A DNA stretch of 32,939 nt from Atopobiaceae bacterium (GCA_017941705.1 JAGAVX010000142.1:1-32939), one strand, 5' to 3'. Numbered from the stretch's first letter, positions 1-8,400 are shown. Notes: generated from the letters alone by a model not told the origin. A program made the numbers and translations.

Positions 1-239
1 ACAACGGGGCGACCGAGCAGGTGTTTGGCCACATAAAGGACGAGTTCTTCAGGGGCCAGGAGTGGCCCGACTTCGAGTCTTTCAAGAGGGATCTCGACGC
101 CTACCTCGTGCACTGGAACACAAGGAGGAGACAGGTTAAGCTTAAGGGACTGACCCCGGAGGAGTTCCGGAATCAGTCCCTTGGACTGGTGGCCTAGTGG
201 GCTGGTATTATTGGCGTCCAAGTTTTGGGGCGCAGTTCA
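1..239 (+). mobile_element. 3' end of an IS3-family (IS150-group) insertion sequence
   Basis: The window opens inside an insertion sequence. It contains the C-terminus of a DDE transposase (stop at 197) and, 19 nt further on, a right terminal inverted repeat at about 217-239. Read on the minus strand this repeat begins TGAACTGCGCCCC and continues AAAACTTGGA, which resembles the IS150-type end (TGTACTGCACCC followed by an A-rich run and TTGGA, from memory). The left end and most of the element lie outside the window, so neither completeness nor the target duplication can be judged. The element ends about 260 nt before the aromatic operon's first start codon. Confidence 0.8.
3..197 (+). CDS. 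IS3-family transposase (OrfB), C-terminal fragment
   Basis: This is an open frame entering from the window edge, with 64 codons before TAG. The visible protein has the end of an rve-type integrase core. It shows an FGHIKDEFF segment, in which the Glu of the DDE triad is expected from the family's NxxxExFFxxxK pattern, followed by a conserved tail with HWNTRRRQ and LKGLTPEEFR. Such tails are typical of IS150/IS3 OrfB proteins, which act with OrfA in cut-and-copy transposition. Only the last quarter of the protein is visible, so activity cannot be assessed. Confidence 0.85.
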   Translation, partial: NGATEQVFGHIKDEFFRGQEWPDFESFKRDLDAYLVHWNTRRRQVKLKGLTPEEFRNQSLGLVA

Positions 240-297
240 GTTTATTGCCGCGGGGGTTCCTTTGTACGATTTTGCATAAACCAACATCTCTTAGGCT

Positions 298-337
298 CTT
301 GAGCTGGCATTACGCAACTGTAATCTGAAAGCTCAAG
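298..337 (+). promoter_or_regulatory. Predicted hairpin in aro operon leader
   Basis: CTTGAGCT (298-305) pairs perfectly with AGCTCAAG (330-337). Inside it ATTAC (309-313) pairs with GTAAT (320-324) around a GCAACT loop, leaving a small internal loop. A second small hairpin, ATTGT/ACAAT, follows at 361-375. There is no U-tract, so this is not a terminator. It could be part of a structured leader or a leftover of the region disrupted by the insertion sequence. Confidence 0.45.
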
Positions 338-428
338 ACATTCCCGGCACCCGAGGCGAAATTGTTGCCGACAATCAAAAACGATTTGTTGAAGATGCAA
401 TGTAACAGTAGGTTAACGCCCTGATTTC

Positions 429-498
429 GATGCCCGTCCCACGTGGTAGCATCATGCGGAATCACGGCTGTGAACGCAGCGCCACGAGGAAGGGCATC
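429..498 (+). promoter_or_regulatory. Long hairpin sequestering the DAHP synthase ribosome binding site
   Basis: The pairing runs outward to inward: GATGCCC (429-435) with GGGCATC (492-498); TCC (437-439) with GGA (488-490); CGTGG (442-446) with CCACG (482-486); TGCG (455-458) with CGCA (475-478); TCAC (462-465) with GTGA (470-473), loop GGCT. The Shine-Dalgarno GAGGAAGGG (486-494) is almost wholly within the 3' strand, 7 nt before the ATG at 502. This arrangement is typical of translational control, with an unknown ligand or tRNA opening the stem. Thermodynamic stability was not computed. Confidence 0.55.
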
Positions 499-501
499 CA
501 T

Positions 502-1521
502 ATGATCGCAATAGTCAAACAGACGGCAACGCCCGAGCAGCTCGACCAGTTTGTCGGCTGGATAGAGGCGAGGGGATATCGCACCAACGTTTCGCAAGGC
601 GACAACGAGACCATCGTCGGCATCATCGGCGACACGACCCAGATCGACCCCTTCCTCCTCGAGTCGATGGATATCATCGACCAAGTGCGTCGCGTCTCCG
701 AGCCCTACAAGCTCGCCAACCGCAAGTTCCATCCCGAGGACACCATCATCGACTGCGGCCACGGCGTTCTGCTTGGTGGCGGACACTTCCAGGTCATGGC
801 CGGGCCCTGCTCGGTCGAAGGAAGCAATCTCATTGAGATCGCCCGCGCCGTCAAGAAGTCCGGAGCCACCATACTTCGCGGAGGAGCGTACAAGCCGCGC
901 ACCTCTCCCTATGCATATCAGGGCATGGGCGAGGAAGGCCTCGACCTTTTGCTTCAGGCCTCTGACGAGCTGGATATGCCCATAGTGACCGAGGTCATGG
1001 ATCCACGCGACGTGCAACTGTTTGTCGATAAGGGCATCGACATCATGCAGATCGGCGCCCGCAACGCCCAGAACTTCAACCTCCTCAAGGAGGTTGGCAA
1101 GACCAAGACCCCGGTACTTCTCAAGAGAGGCCTCTCGGGGACCATCGACGAGCTGCTGATGGGCGCGGAGTACATCATGAGCGAGGGAAACCCCAACGTC
1201 ATCCTGTGCGAGCGAGGCATCCGCACCTTCGAGACGCGCACGCGCAACACCTTTGACGTCAATGCCATCCCCGTTCTGCACCATCTGACCCACCTTCCCG
1301 TCGTAGGCGACCCGAGCCATGCGACCGGCTACACCAGGTACGTAAAGTCGGCAGCCTTTGCAGCCACCGCCGCTGGCGCCGACGGCCTCGAGATCGAAGT
1401 CCATAACTGTCCACAAGAGGCATGGTCTGACGGCGCGCAGGCGCTCGTCCCCGAGTCCTTCGATGACGCCATGAGGCGCATCAGGCTCATCCGTGAGGCC
1501 GTCACCGCCGAGTTGGAGTAG
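502..1521 (+). CDS. aroF: 3-deoxy-7-phosphoheptulonate (DAHP) synthase, AroA-I-beta type
   Basis: This enzyme condenses phosphoenolpyruvate with erythrose 4-phosphate, the first committed step of the shikimate pathway. The protein is 339 aa. Residues 1-65 form the small ferredoxin-like N-terminal domain (opening [14 protein letters not shown]) found in Thermotoga/Bacillus-type enzymes, where it mediates feedback inhibition by Tyr/Phe. The TIM-barrel follows, with the metal-ligand motif AGPCSVEG, the substrate motifs [16 protein letters not shown] and [14 protein letters not shown], and DPSHATG. I chose ATG 502 because GAGGAAGGG lies 7 nt upstream and the N-terminus matches the family. An in-frame ATG at 430 would add 24 non-family residues. 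It is the first gene of a tightly packed operon, and its ribosome site sits inside a predicted hairpin. Confidence 0.95.
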   Translation: MIAIVKQTATPEQLDQFVGWIEARGYRTNVSQGDNETIVGIIGDTTQIDPFLLESMDIIDQVRRVSEPYKLANRKFHPEDTIIDCGHGVLLGGGHFQVMAGPCSVEGSNLIEIARAVKKSGATILRGGAYKPRTSPYAYQGMGEEGLDLLLQASDELDMPIVTEVMDPRDVQLFVDKGIDIMQIGARNAQNFNLLKEVGKTKTPVLLKRGLSGTIDELLMGAEYIMSEGNPNVILCERGIRTFETRTRNTFDVNAIPVLHHLTHLPVVGDPSHATGYTRYVKSAAFAATAAGADGLEIEVHNCPQEAWSDGAQALVPESFDDAMRRIRLIREAVTAELE

Positions 1522-1524
1522 CGA

Positions 1525-2412
1525 ATGTCAGTCAATCACCAGAGCATCCCCGCCAACAGCACCTTTATTGACGGCCGCGTGGGAGTCATGGGCCTAGGAC
1601 TTATGGGCGGCTCCTTTGCCAAGGCGCTACGCGAGGGTGGCGCAAGCGTCTATGCATCGAACCGGACCCAGTCCACGCTCGAGCTTGCCATGATCGAGAC
1701 CGTTAACGGAAAGCTCGATCAGACCACGATTCCCACCTGCGAACTCATTATCTTGGCCGGCTATCCGGAGTCGAGCATCTCATGGCTTCGCGAAGCCGCA
1801 GACCTCATTTCGCCTGGCGCCATCGTCATCGATGTCGTCGGCGTCAAGCGCGTCATATGCGAGGCATGCTTCGAGCTTGCGGAAAGGCACGACTGGTTCT
1901 TCATCGGTTGCCATCCAATGGCGGGAACGCAGTATTCCGGCTATGCCCATGCGCGGGCCGACATGTTCGTCAATGCCCCCATGGTCGTCGTTCCGCCCGC
2001 GCTCGACGACTTCGTTCGCCTCGATCTGCTCGAGCGCCTGAAGCGACTCCTCGAGCCCTGTGGCTTTGGTTCGTACACGCTTGCAAGCGCAGCCGAGCAC
2101 GACGAGATAATCGCCTACACCTCGCAACTCGCGCATGTCGTGTCAAATGCATATGTCAAGAGCCCGACGGCGCAAAAGCATCGGGGCTTCTCCGCAGGCT
2201 CGTACAAGGACCTCACGCGTGTTGCTCAATTGAACGCGACAATGTGGACCGAGCTCTTCCTGGACAACGCGGATTTCCTCTCGGCAGAGATCGGAACGCT
2301 CATCCAAAGCCTTCAACAGTATAAGGATGCGATTGACGCCGGCGACGAGCAGCGCTTGCACGAGCTCCTTGTCGAGGGGGACCGCCTCAAGCGGGAGGCT
2401 GATGGCTCATGA
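1525..2412 (+). CDS. tyrA: Prephenate dehydrogenase
   Basis: It oxidatively decarboxylates prephenate to 4-hydroxyphenylpyruvate in tyrosine synthesis. The protein is 295 aa. It has an N-terminal Rossmann fold with GLGLMGGS in the dinucleotide-binding turn, then the TyrA signature [11 protein letters not shown], and a helical C-terminal domain with SQLAHVVS (the family usually has SxLPH, so Pro is replaced by Ala) and [10 protein letters not shown]. No ACT domain follows, so feedback control by Tyr through ACT is not expected. The ATG lies 3 nt after the DAHP synthase stop, and its GGAG site (1515-1518) overlaps the end of that gene, which suggests translational coupling. The 3' end overlaps aroB by 4 nt (ATGA). 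Confidence 0.93.
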   Translation: MSVNHQSIPANSTFIDGRVGVMGLGLMGGSFAKALREGGASVYASNRTQSTLELAMIETVNGKLDQTTIPTCELIILAGYPESSISWLREAADLISPGAIVIDVVGVKRVICEACFELAERHDWFFIGCHPMAGTQYSGYAHARADMFVNAPMVVVPPALDDFVRLDLLERLKRLLEPCGFGSYTLASAAEHDEIIAYTSQLAHVVSNAYVKSPTAQKHRGFSAGSYKDLTRVAQLNATMWTELFLDNADFLSAEIGTLIQSLQQYKDAIDAGDEQRLHELLVEGDRLKREADGS

Positions 2413-3509
2413 ACGAGACGATAGTGCGGGTCGATACCACCTCGCGTTCCTATGACGTGCATGTCGGACGTGGTCTGCTTGAAAGCGCTGGCCCAGTCTG
2501 CAGTCAGGCAGTTGTCGGTCGAGTCGCCGCGATCATCTCCGATTCGAACGTAGCGCCCCTGTATGCGCATGCGGTATGCCAATCCCTCGAGGCATCCGGC
2601 TTCGAGACGACCGTGCTCACGTTCCCGGCAGGCGAGCGCAACAAGCGATTCGCGACCCTTGAGAGTCTCCTCGAAGGCCTTGCTCAGGCGGAGCTCTCTC
2701 GTGATGATGTCGTCATAGCCTTGGGCGGTGGCATAACTGGCGACATGGGTGGCCTCGCGGCGGCGCTGTACCTCCGAGGCATCCACGTCGTGCAGATTCC
2801 CACGTCGCTTCTGGCAATGGTCGACTCGTCCGTAGGCGGGAAGACCGCAGTCGACCTACCGCAGGGAAAGAATCTCGCTGGCGCCTTCTTCCAACCATCG
2901 GCAGTCATCGCGGACATCGACTGCCTCTCGACGCTCAGTCACGAGCTCTTCACCGACTCTTGCGGAGAGGTCATCAAGCATGGCGTGCTAGCTGACCCAG
3001 CGCTCTTCGACGAGCTGGGAGCCAGCCCCATAAATGCCGAGGGCTATCCACCTGACGAACTCGTGCGCATCGTGGCGCGCAACATCCAAATCAAGCGCGA
3101 TGTCGTCAATGCCGATGAGACCGAGCGGGGCCTTCGCCAGACTCTCAACCTTGGGCATACGCTCGGACACGCCATCGAGGCGGCCAGCGAGTATCGGCTT
3201 GGGCACGGATCTTCGGTTGCCGCGGGACTCTGCTGCATAGCTCGCGCATCGGCGAAGAAGGGGTGGTGCAGTCAGGATACGGCCAAACGCATCGTCGAGG
3301 TCACGGAGGCCTTTGGGCTTCCCACCGACACCAACGTTGACCATGAGACCATTCTTTCGTATGCCTGCCACGACAAGAAGCGTCATGCGGGCACCGTCAA
3401 CGCGATCATCCCCTGCGAGATCGGCCGAGTCGAGATTCGCAAGCTCACCATCGACGAGCTCGCATCGCTCATAGAGCTGGGCTGCGGCACGAGTGACAAG
3501 CAGGCATAG
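2409..3509 (+). CDS. aroB: 3-dehydroquinate synthase
   Basis: It converts DAHP to 3-dehydroquinate using NAD+ and a divalent metal (usually Zn2+). The protein is 366 aa, the normal family length. Visible motifs are the NAD-binding GGGITGDMGG, then IPTSLLAMVDSSVGGKTAVD, GEVIKHG (metal-ligand Glu), and LNLGHTLGHAIE followed by LGHGSSVAAG (metal-ligand His residues). The start overlaps the tyrA stop as ATGA with GGGAGG about 10 nt upstream, so the two are probably coupled. The next gene, aroA, starts 3 nt after the stop. Confidence 0.97.
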   Translation: MNETIVRVDTTSRSYDVHVGRGLLESAGPVCSQAVVGRVAAIISDSNVAPLYAHAVCQSLEASGFETTVLTFPAGERNKRFATLESLLEGLAQAELSRDDVVIALGGGITGDMGGLAAALYLRGIHVVQIPTSLLAMVDSSVGGKTAVDLPQGKNLAGAFFQPSAVIADIDCLSTLSHELFTDSCGEVIKHGVLADPALFDELGASPINAEGYPPDELVRIVARNIQIKRDVVNADETERGLRQTLNLGHTLGHAIEAASEYRLGHGSSVAAGLCCIARASAKKGWCSQDTAKRIVEVTEAFGLPTDTNVDHETILSYACHDKKRHAGTVNAIIPCEIGRVEIRKLTIDELASLIELGCGTSDKQA

Positions 3510-3512
3510 CGC

Positions 3513-4814
3513 ATGGATGTGAGAATCGACCCCAAGCCACTCGCGGGCACCGTCGCAGCCATCCCATCCAAATCCATGGCTCATCGCCTCCTCATCCTCG
3601 CCGCACTCTGCTCGGGCATTACCGATATCGAGTGTCAAGAGCTTTCGGATGACATCAAGGCCACTCTTCGCTGTCTCAAGGGCATCGGAGCTCCCGCGAT
3701 GCAAACCATCCGTGGCCTCAGAATGGTACCTCTGACCATCGGTGGCGCCAAGGCCAAGGCGCCCATCGACGTCGGGGAGTCAGGATCGACGCTTCGCTTC
3801 ATGCTTCCCATCATCGCAGCCCTCGGCATCGAGGCAGAGATCACAGGGCATGGCAGGCTTTCACAGCGACCCCTGTCGCCACTTGACGAGCAGCTGGCAC
3901 AGCACGGTGCGACGCTCACGGGTGCAGGATCATTCCCCCTGTTCATCAAGGGAAAGCTCTCTCCTGGCTTGTTCGAGCTGCCCGGCAACGTTTCGTCTCA
4001 GTTTGCGAGCGGCCTTCTGATGGCAGCGCCGCTGCTGTCCGGCGATGTCGAGATTCGCGTAGATGAGCCCGTCGAGTCGAGGGGATACATCGACCTCACC
4101 ATCGCGGCGCTGGAGACGTATGGCATTACTGTCGAACAATCCAAAACGACAACCCCTGATGGGAGGCGCTCGCAGACCTTCTTCGTGAGCAAGGACCAGC
4201 AGCTTACGAGCCCTGGTGCCTGCACCGTGGAGGGCGACTGGTCGAACGCGGCCTTCTGGCTCTGTGCCGGCGCCCTTCAGGAGACCCCCCTGACGGTTTC
4301 GGGACTCAACCCGCAGAGCAGGCAGGGAGATCGCGCCGTCATGGGCGCCCTGTCCCTTCTCGGCGCGAGAATCGGCAGGTCCGCCGGCCTCGTTGGCGCC
4401 TCACGCGATCACTTGGCGGGACGGAGCATGGACGTCTCGGGCATCCCTGACCTCGTACCGCCATTGGCGGCCGTAGCGGCTCTCGCACAAGGCACGACGA
4501 GACTCGAGAACGCCGGTCGCCTCCGCCTCAAGGAATCTGACAGGCTCGAGAGCGTTACCCAGGCGATTCGCTCGATGGGAGGGTCCGCACACGTGGAGGG
4601 TGACGACCTCATCATCACGGGATCAAAATCCCTGTCAGGTGGAACGGTGGACTGTGCCAACGATCATCGAATCGCGATGATGGCTTCCATATGCGCCGCA
4701 AATGCACGGGGCAGCTCGACCATCTGCGGCGCAGAGTGCGTCACCAAGTCATATCCCGGGTTCTTCGATGACTTCCGGTCTCTCGGCGGCCTGGCGACGG
4801 TAGTTAAGGAGTGA
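3513..4814 (+). CDS. aroA: EPSP synthase (3-phosphoshikimate 1-carboxyvinyltransferase)
   Basis: It transfers the enolpyruvyl group of PEP to shikimate 3-phosphate, the second PEP-consuming step of the pathway and the target of glyphosate. The protein is 433 aa with two similar alpha/beta domains. The N-terminal substrate motif is PSKSMAHR. The PEP loop reads GESGSTLRFMLP, unlike the NAGTAMR of the classic glyphosate-sensitive E. coli enzyme, so drug sensitivity should not be assumed. Also visible are LRLKESDRLE (catalytic Glu/Asp region) and DHRIAMM near the C-terminus. The ribosome site is weak (AGCAGG, 8 nt upstream), and translation probably depends on coupling to aroB, which ends 3 nt before. 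Confidence 0.96.
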   Translation: MDVRIDPKPLAGTVAAIPSKSMAHRLLILAALCSGITDIECQELSDDIKATLRCLKGIGAPAMQTIRGLRMVPLTIGGAKAKAPIDVGESGSTLRFMLPIIAALGIEAEITGHGRLSQRPLSPLDEQLAQHGATLTGAGSFPLFIKGKLSPGLFELPGNVSSQFASGLLMAAPLLSGDVEIRVDEPVESRGYIDLTIAALETYGITVEQSKTTTPDGRRSQTFFVSKDQQLTSPGACTVEGDWSNAAFWLCAGALQETPLTVSGLNPQSRQGDRAVMGALSLLGARIGRSAGLVGASRDHLAGRSMDVSGIPDLVPPLAAVAALAQGTTRLENAGRLRLKESDRLESVTQAIRSMGGSAHVEGDDLIITGSKSLSGGTVDCANDHRIAMMASICAANARGSSTICGAECVTKSYPGFFDDFRSLGGLATVVKE

Positions 4815-4816
4815 CC

Positions 4817-5938
4817 ATGGCCTCGACATTCGGCAACAGGCTCACCGTAACCATCTTTGGGCAATCGCACTCCCCCGCCATCGGCTGTGTCGTAGAGGGC
4901 CTGCCCTCGGGGCACATGGTGGACCTCGACGAGCTCAGCGCATTCATGGCTCGCCGCGCGCCCGGGAAGGCGGCCTGGGCCACCACGCGCAAGGAAGCCG
5001 ATGAGCCCCACATCCTCTCGGGACTCAACTCGAGCGGGGCAACCTGCGGCGCTCCCCTCGCCATCGTCATCGAGAACAGCAACACTCGCTCGTCTGACTA
5101 TGACAACATCCTGCGCACTCCCAGGCCGGGACACGCGGACTACACCGCCCAACAAAAGTGGCACGGCAATCAGGACATACCGGGGGGCGGCCACTTCTCT
5201 GGACGCCTAACGGCTCCACTCTGTGCGGCAGGAGGCATTGCGCTGCAGGTCCTGGCAAGCAAAGGCGTACGCATCGGGGCACATCTCCTGCAAATCGGAT
5301 CGGTCCTGGACACCGCCTTCTGCGCCAGGGACGTCTCTTCTCGGGGAGCTCGTCTGCTTGCCGAGCAGCTCGACCGTCTGGGCGACGGGCGCGACTTTGC
5401 CACAATCGACAGCGCCGCCGCTCAAGCCATGAAGGACGAGATCGAGGCCGCCCGTCTGAGCGAGGACTCCGTCGGCGGATCGATCGAATGCGTGGCCGTG
5501 GGTTTGCCTGCCGGAATCGGTGGCCCGCTCTTTGACGGCATCGAGAGCACCATCGCACGCATTGCCTTTGGCGTTCCCGCCGTCAAGGCACTTTCGTTTG
5601 GTGCCGGAAACGATGTCGCGCATCTTCGTGGTAGCGTGAACAACGATCCCTATGGCATGGTCGACGGAAAGCCATCTCCCCTCAAGAATGATGCGGGCGG
5701 CAACTTGGGAGGCATCACCACAGGTGCTCCCCTACTGTTTCGCATGGACATCAAACCGACGCCCTCCATCAGCCAGGCGCAGGACTCTGTCGACCTCATT
5801 GCAGGCACCGCACAACGGCTCTCCATCACGGGTCGCCACGATCCATGCATCGCCCCGCGCGCCGTGCCGGTTGCCGAGGCAGTCATGGCACTCGCGGTTC
5901 TTGACTCCTGGCTCTCGTTCCCGCCCGAGCAACAGTAA
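4817..5938 (+). CDS. aroC: Chorismate synthase
   Basis: It eliminates phosphate from EPSP to give chorismate and needs reduced FMN. The protein is 373 aa with the expected motifs: an N-terminal FGQSHSPAIG (GxSH signature, with Ser where Gly is usual after His), RPGHADYT, GGGHFSGRLTA, GGITTGAPLLFRMDIKPTPSI and a C-terminal GRHDPCIAPRAVPVAEA. ATG 4817 is chosen because AAGGAG (4806-4811) lies 5 nt upstream; the in-frame GTG at 4811 would sit on that site. Only 2 nt separate it from the aroA stop. Confidence 0.96.
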   Translation: MASTFGNRLTVTIFGQSHSPAIGCVVEGLPSGHMVDLDELSAFMARRAPGKAAWATTRKEADEPHILSGLNSSGATCGAPLAIVIENSNTRSSDYDNILRTPRPGHADYTAQQKWHGNQDIPGGGHFSGRLTAPLCAAGGIALQVLASKGVRIGAHLLQIGSVLDTAFCARDVSSRGARLLAEQLDRLGDGRDFATIDSAAAQAMKDEIEAARLSEDSVGGSIECVAVGLPAGIGGPLFDGIESTIARIAFGVPAVKALSFGAGNDVAHLRGSVNNDPYGMVDGKPSPLKNDAGGNLGGITTGAPLLFRMDIKPTPSISQAQDSVDLIAGTAQRLSITGRHDPCIAPRAVPVAEAVMALAVLDSWLSFPPEQQ

Positions 5939-5959
5939 ACCCTTCCAGATTGGCACAGT

Positions 5960-7105
5960 ATGAAGGACCTCGCCGAACTGCGCACGCAAATCAACTCGAT
6001 CGACCAGCGCATCCTCGAGCTGTTCGTTCAGCGCATGGATGTGTCAGCCGACATAGCCGCATACAAGGAATCAGTGGGAAAGCCCGTATACGATCCCACA
6101 CGCGAGCGCGAGAACATCAGGAGGGCCGCTGACCTCGTCCCTCAAGACCTCTCGAGCTCCGCCGTAACCCTGCAGACCGTTCTCATGGAGGCTTCTCGGC
6201 AGGCACAGTATCGGCACATGCATCAACAGAGCGGGCTCTCCAAACGCCTGACGACCGCCCTTGCAAATCAGCCGTCAGTCTTCCCACTCACCTCCCACGT
6301 CGCGTGTCAGGGCGTCGAGGGCGCCTACCAGCAGATTGCCGTGGACAGACTCTTCCATCACCCGCAGATCGACTTCTACGGCTCGTTTGACGAGGTCTTT
6401 GAGGCGGTCGAGCGCGATGCGTGCGACTTTGGCGTCATTCCGCTCGAGAACTCGACCGCGGGCTCGGTGACACGCGTCTACGATCTCATGGCAGAGCACA
6501 ACACCTCGATCGTCCGTACGTGCCGCCTCAAGATCGAGCACAGTCTTCTCGTGACCCCTGGCACCAAACTGGAGGATGTCCGCGAGGTCTACAGCCATGA
6601 GCAGGCAATCAGGCAGTGTGCCGGTTACCTGTCACGGCTGCCTGAATGCCACGTGCACATTTGCGACAACACTGCCATGGCCGCGGAGAAGGTCGCGAGT
6701 CTCGACTCCCACGATGCGGCTGCCATCGCCTCGCGCGATTGCGCCTCCATCTACGGTCTCGAGATAGCCGAGCGCAACATACAGGACCAGAGCAACAATT
6801 ACACGCGATTCGCCTGCATATCCAAGGAACTCACCATCTATCCCGGTGCGGACCGTAGCTCGCTCATGATTGTGACTACCAACGAACCCGGTGCGCTCTT
6901 CAAGGTGCTTGCCCGCTTCTTCGCGCTTGACATCAACCTCATCAAACTGGAGAGCAGGCCTATCCCCGACCGGGACTTCGAGTTCAAGTTCTATTTCGAC
7001 ATCGAGTGCCCCGCAGCATCTCCGCAGTTTGAGCGTCTCTTGAGCTCGCTGGACGACGTCTGTGAGGAGTGCCGTTACCTGGGCAGCTACTCAGAGGTGA
7101 TCTGA
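5960..7105 (+). CDS. pheA: Bifunctional chorismate mutase / prephenate dehydratase (P-protein)
   Basis: It converts chorismate to prephenate and then phenylpyruvate, committing flux to phenylalanine. The protein is 381 aa with three domains. Residues 1-90 are an AroQ-type helical chorismate mutase (LRTQINSIDQRILELF). Residues about 110-285 are prephenate dehydratase (GVIPLENSTAGSVTRV and the NNYTRF catalytic Thr-Arg-Phe). Residues about 295-375 are a regulatory ACT domain (PGALFKVLARF, KLESRPIP) expected to bind Phe. It follows aroC by 21 nt with no recognisable Shine-Dalgarno in that gap, unusual for this operon. The start is nonetheless supported because the mutase helix begins immediately. 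The stop overlaps the next start (TGATG). Confidence 0.94.
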   Translation: MKDLAELRTQINSIDQRILELFVQRMDVSADIAAYKESVGKPVYDPTRERENIRRAADLVPQDLSSSAVTLQTVLMEASRQAQYRHMHQQSGLSKRLTTALANQPSVFPLTSHVACQGVEGAYQQIAVDRLFHHPQIDFYGSFDEVFEAVERDACDFGVIPLENSTAGSVTRVYDLMAEHNTSIVRTCRLKIEHSLLVTPGTKLEDVREVYSHEQAIRQCAGYLSRLPECHVHICDNTAMAAEKVASLDSHDAAAIASRDCASIYGLEIAERNIQDQSNNYTRFACISKELTIYPGADRSSLMIVTTNEPGALFKVLARFFALDINLIKLESRPIPDRDFEFKFYFDIECPAASPQFERLLSSLDDVCEECRYLGSYSEVI

Positions 7106-8385
7106 TGCCACAACAAGACCCCGTCACCTTTGGACTTCTGGGGAGGCACCTAGGCCATAGCTGGTCGCCCAAGATACACTCTCTTCTGGGTTCTGTGCCC
7201 TACGCCCTCATCGAGCGCGAACCAGACGAAGTGGCCGCCTTCATACGCGAGGGTTCCTGGAAAGGGCTGAATGTCACCATCCCCTACAAGCGCCAGGCAG
7301 CCAAGCTCGCCGACGAGCAAAGCGACCGTGTGCGCCGTCTTGGCGTGGCCAACACGCTCGTCAGACGATCAGACCAGTCGATCTATGCCGAGAACACCGA
7401 CGTTCTCGGATTCTCATGGATGCTGCGCCGCTTCTTTGCTGAGAGCCTACACCGGGATGCGCGTGAGGCGCTTGACGGTCAAGAGGTCCTAGTGCTGGGT
7501 TCGGGCGGAGCTTGCCAGGCCGTCCGCGCGGCGCTCGAGGATACGGCACGATGCCTCGTCAGCGTCATCTCACGCTCTGGGAGCGACACCTACCAAGACA
7601 TGCTCCAACGGCATGGCGGTGCTCGGCTCATTGTGAACACCACGCCCGTCGGCATGTATCCCAATTGTCCGCAAAGCATCCTGGACGAGCAGACCCTCGC
7701 CTCTTTCCCTCAGCTGCTCGGGGTCCTTGACGTAGTCTACAACCCGGAGCGAACAGGCATATGCCTTGCCGCTGAGGCCTGCGGAATCCCGTATGAGAGC
7801 GGACTGGCGATGCTTGTCTCACAGGCCTTCTACTCGAGCCAGCTATTCCAGGACCGGAAGCTCGACGAGGCGCTTGTCACAGCCATCGAGCGAGACTTGC
7901 GCTCCTCACAGCGCAACATCGTTCTCATAGGCATGCCTGGCGCAGGAAAGACCACCACAGGGCGCGCGCTGGCTCGTCTTCTCGGACGTCCCTTCATCGA
8001 CCTCGATGACGCATTTTCGGTCGAGACGGGCATGAGTGCCGCGCAGTACATAGAGCAGAACGGAGAAGATGCGTTCCGAACCGTCGAAACCGAGGTTGCC
8101 TCGCAGTACGGGGCACGTTCCGGCCTCGTCATTGCCTGCGGAGGCGGCATTGTCACGCAGGAGCGCAACTATCCCATACTGCATCAGAACGGTGTCATCG
8201 CGTTCATCGACCGCCCGATCGACCAGCTGTCGACCAATGGCAGACCCGTCTCGCAAACCAAGGGAGTCCACAGACTGGCCGAAGAGCGAATGGGGCTCTA
8301 TCGCGCATGGTCGGATATCGAGATAGCCTGTACGGGTTCTGCGGCGGGTGATGCATCGCTTCTAAATAGTAAATTGAAATTATAA
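7105..8385 (+). CDS. aroE/aroK: Shikimate dehydrogenase-shikimate kinase fusion (AroE-AroK)
   Basis: This 426-aa protein joins two consecutive enzymes. Residues 1-265 are AroE, which reduces 3-dehydroshikimate to shikimate. Visible are SWSPKIH (substrate Ser pair), NVTIPYK (catalytic Lys), ENTDVLGF (catalytic Asp), the NADP turn GSGGACQA and NTTPVGMYPN. Residues about 273-426 are AroK, which phosphorylates shikimate with ATP: Walker A GMPGAGKTTTG, DLDD, FRTVETEV and ACGGGIV. ATG 7105 has AGAGGTGA just upstream and overlaps the pheA stop. The kinase part seems 10-15 residues short at its C-terminus. Its last nine codons fall in an abrupt AT-rich stretch, so the final helix may be lost or replaced. 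Confidence 0.93.
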   Translation: MPQQDPVTFGLLGRHLGHSWSPKIHSLLGSVPYALIEREPDEVAAFIREGSWKGLNVTIPYKRQAAKLADEQSDRVRRLGVANTLVRRSDQSIYAENTDVLGFSWMLRRFFAESLHRDAREALDGQEVLVLGSGGACQAVRAALEDTARCLVSVISRSGSDTYQDMLQRHGGARLIVNTTPVGMYPNCPQSILDEQTLASFPQLLGVLDVVYNPERTGICLAAEACGIPYESGLAMLVSQAFYSSQLFQDRKLDEALVTAIERDLRSSQRNIVLIGMPGAGKTTTGRALARLLGRPFIDLDDAFSVETGMSAAQYIEQNGEDAFRTVETEVASQYGARSGLVIACGGGIVTQERNYPILHQNGVIAFIDRPIDQLSTNGRPVSQTKGVHRLAEERMGLYRAWSDIEIACTGSAAGDASLLNSKLKL

Positions 8386-8400
8386 CACTAATTGTATAGA
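8374..8400 (+). promoter_or_regulatory. Possible promoter for the EIIB-AroQ gene
   Basis: TTGAAA (8374-8379) and TATAGA (8395-8400) are separated by 15 nt, shorter than the ideal 17. They lie in an AT-rich stretch at the very end of the AroE-AroK gene, about 140 nt before the next start. No terminator hairpin is visible between the two genes, so readthrough from the aro operon is also possible. The rest of the 157-nt gap (8386-8542) shows nothing else firm apart from a GACAA/TTGTC repeat near 8455-8476. Confidence 0.25.

Larger units (their letters stand above)
240..501 (+). other. Leader region of the aromatic operon
   Basis: About 260 nt separate the insertion sequence end from the DAHP synthase start. 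No gene is supported on either strand. The stretch is moderately AT-rich to about 420 and contains three predicted RNA hairpins (298-337, 361-375, 429-498), the last covering the ribosome binding site. I found no convincing sigma-70 promoter. The canonical T-box sequence (AGGGTGGNACCGCG-like) is absent, although a TGGT lies at 444-447 inside the last hairpin. Confidence 0.5.

Noticed and set aside
240..501. T-box riboswitch in the aro leader
   Set aside because: The conserved AGGGTGGNACCGCG-like antiterminator and a recognisable stem I specifier loop are missing; only an isolated TGGT fits. Kept as an unclassified structured leader.
310..1416. A 368-codon minus-strand open frame opposite DAHP synthase
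   Set aside because: It mirrors the GC-rich coding strand of aroF, shows no family motif, and its end overlaps the leader hairpins.
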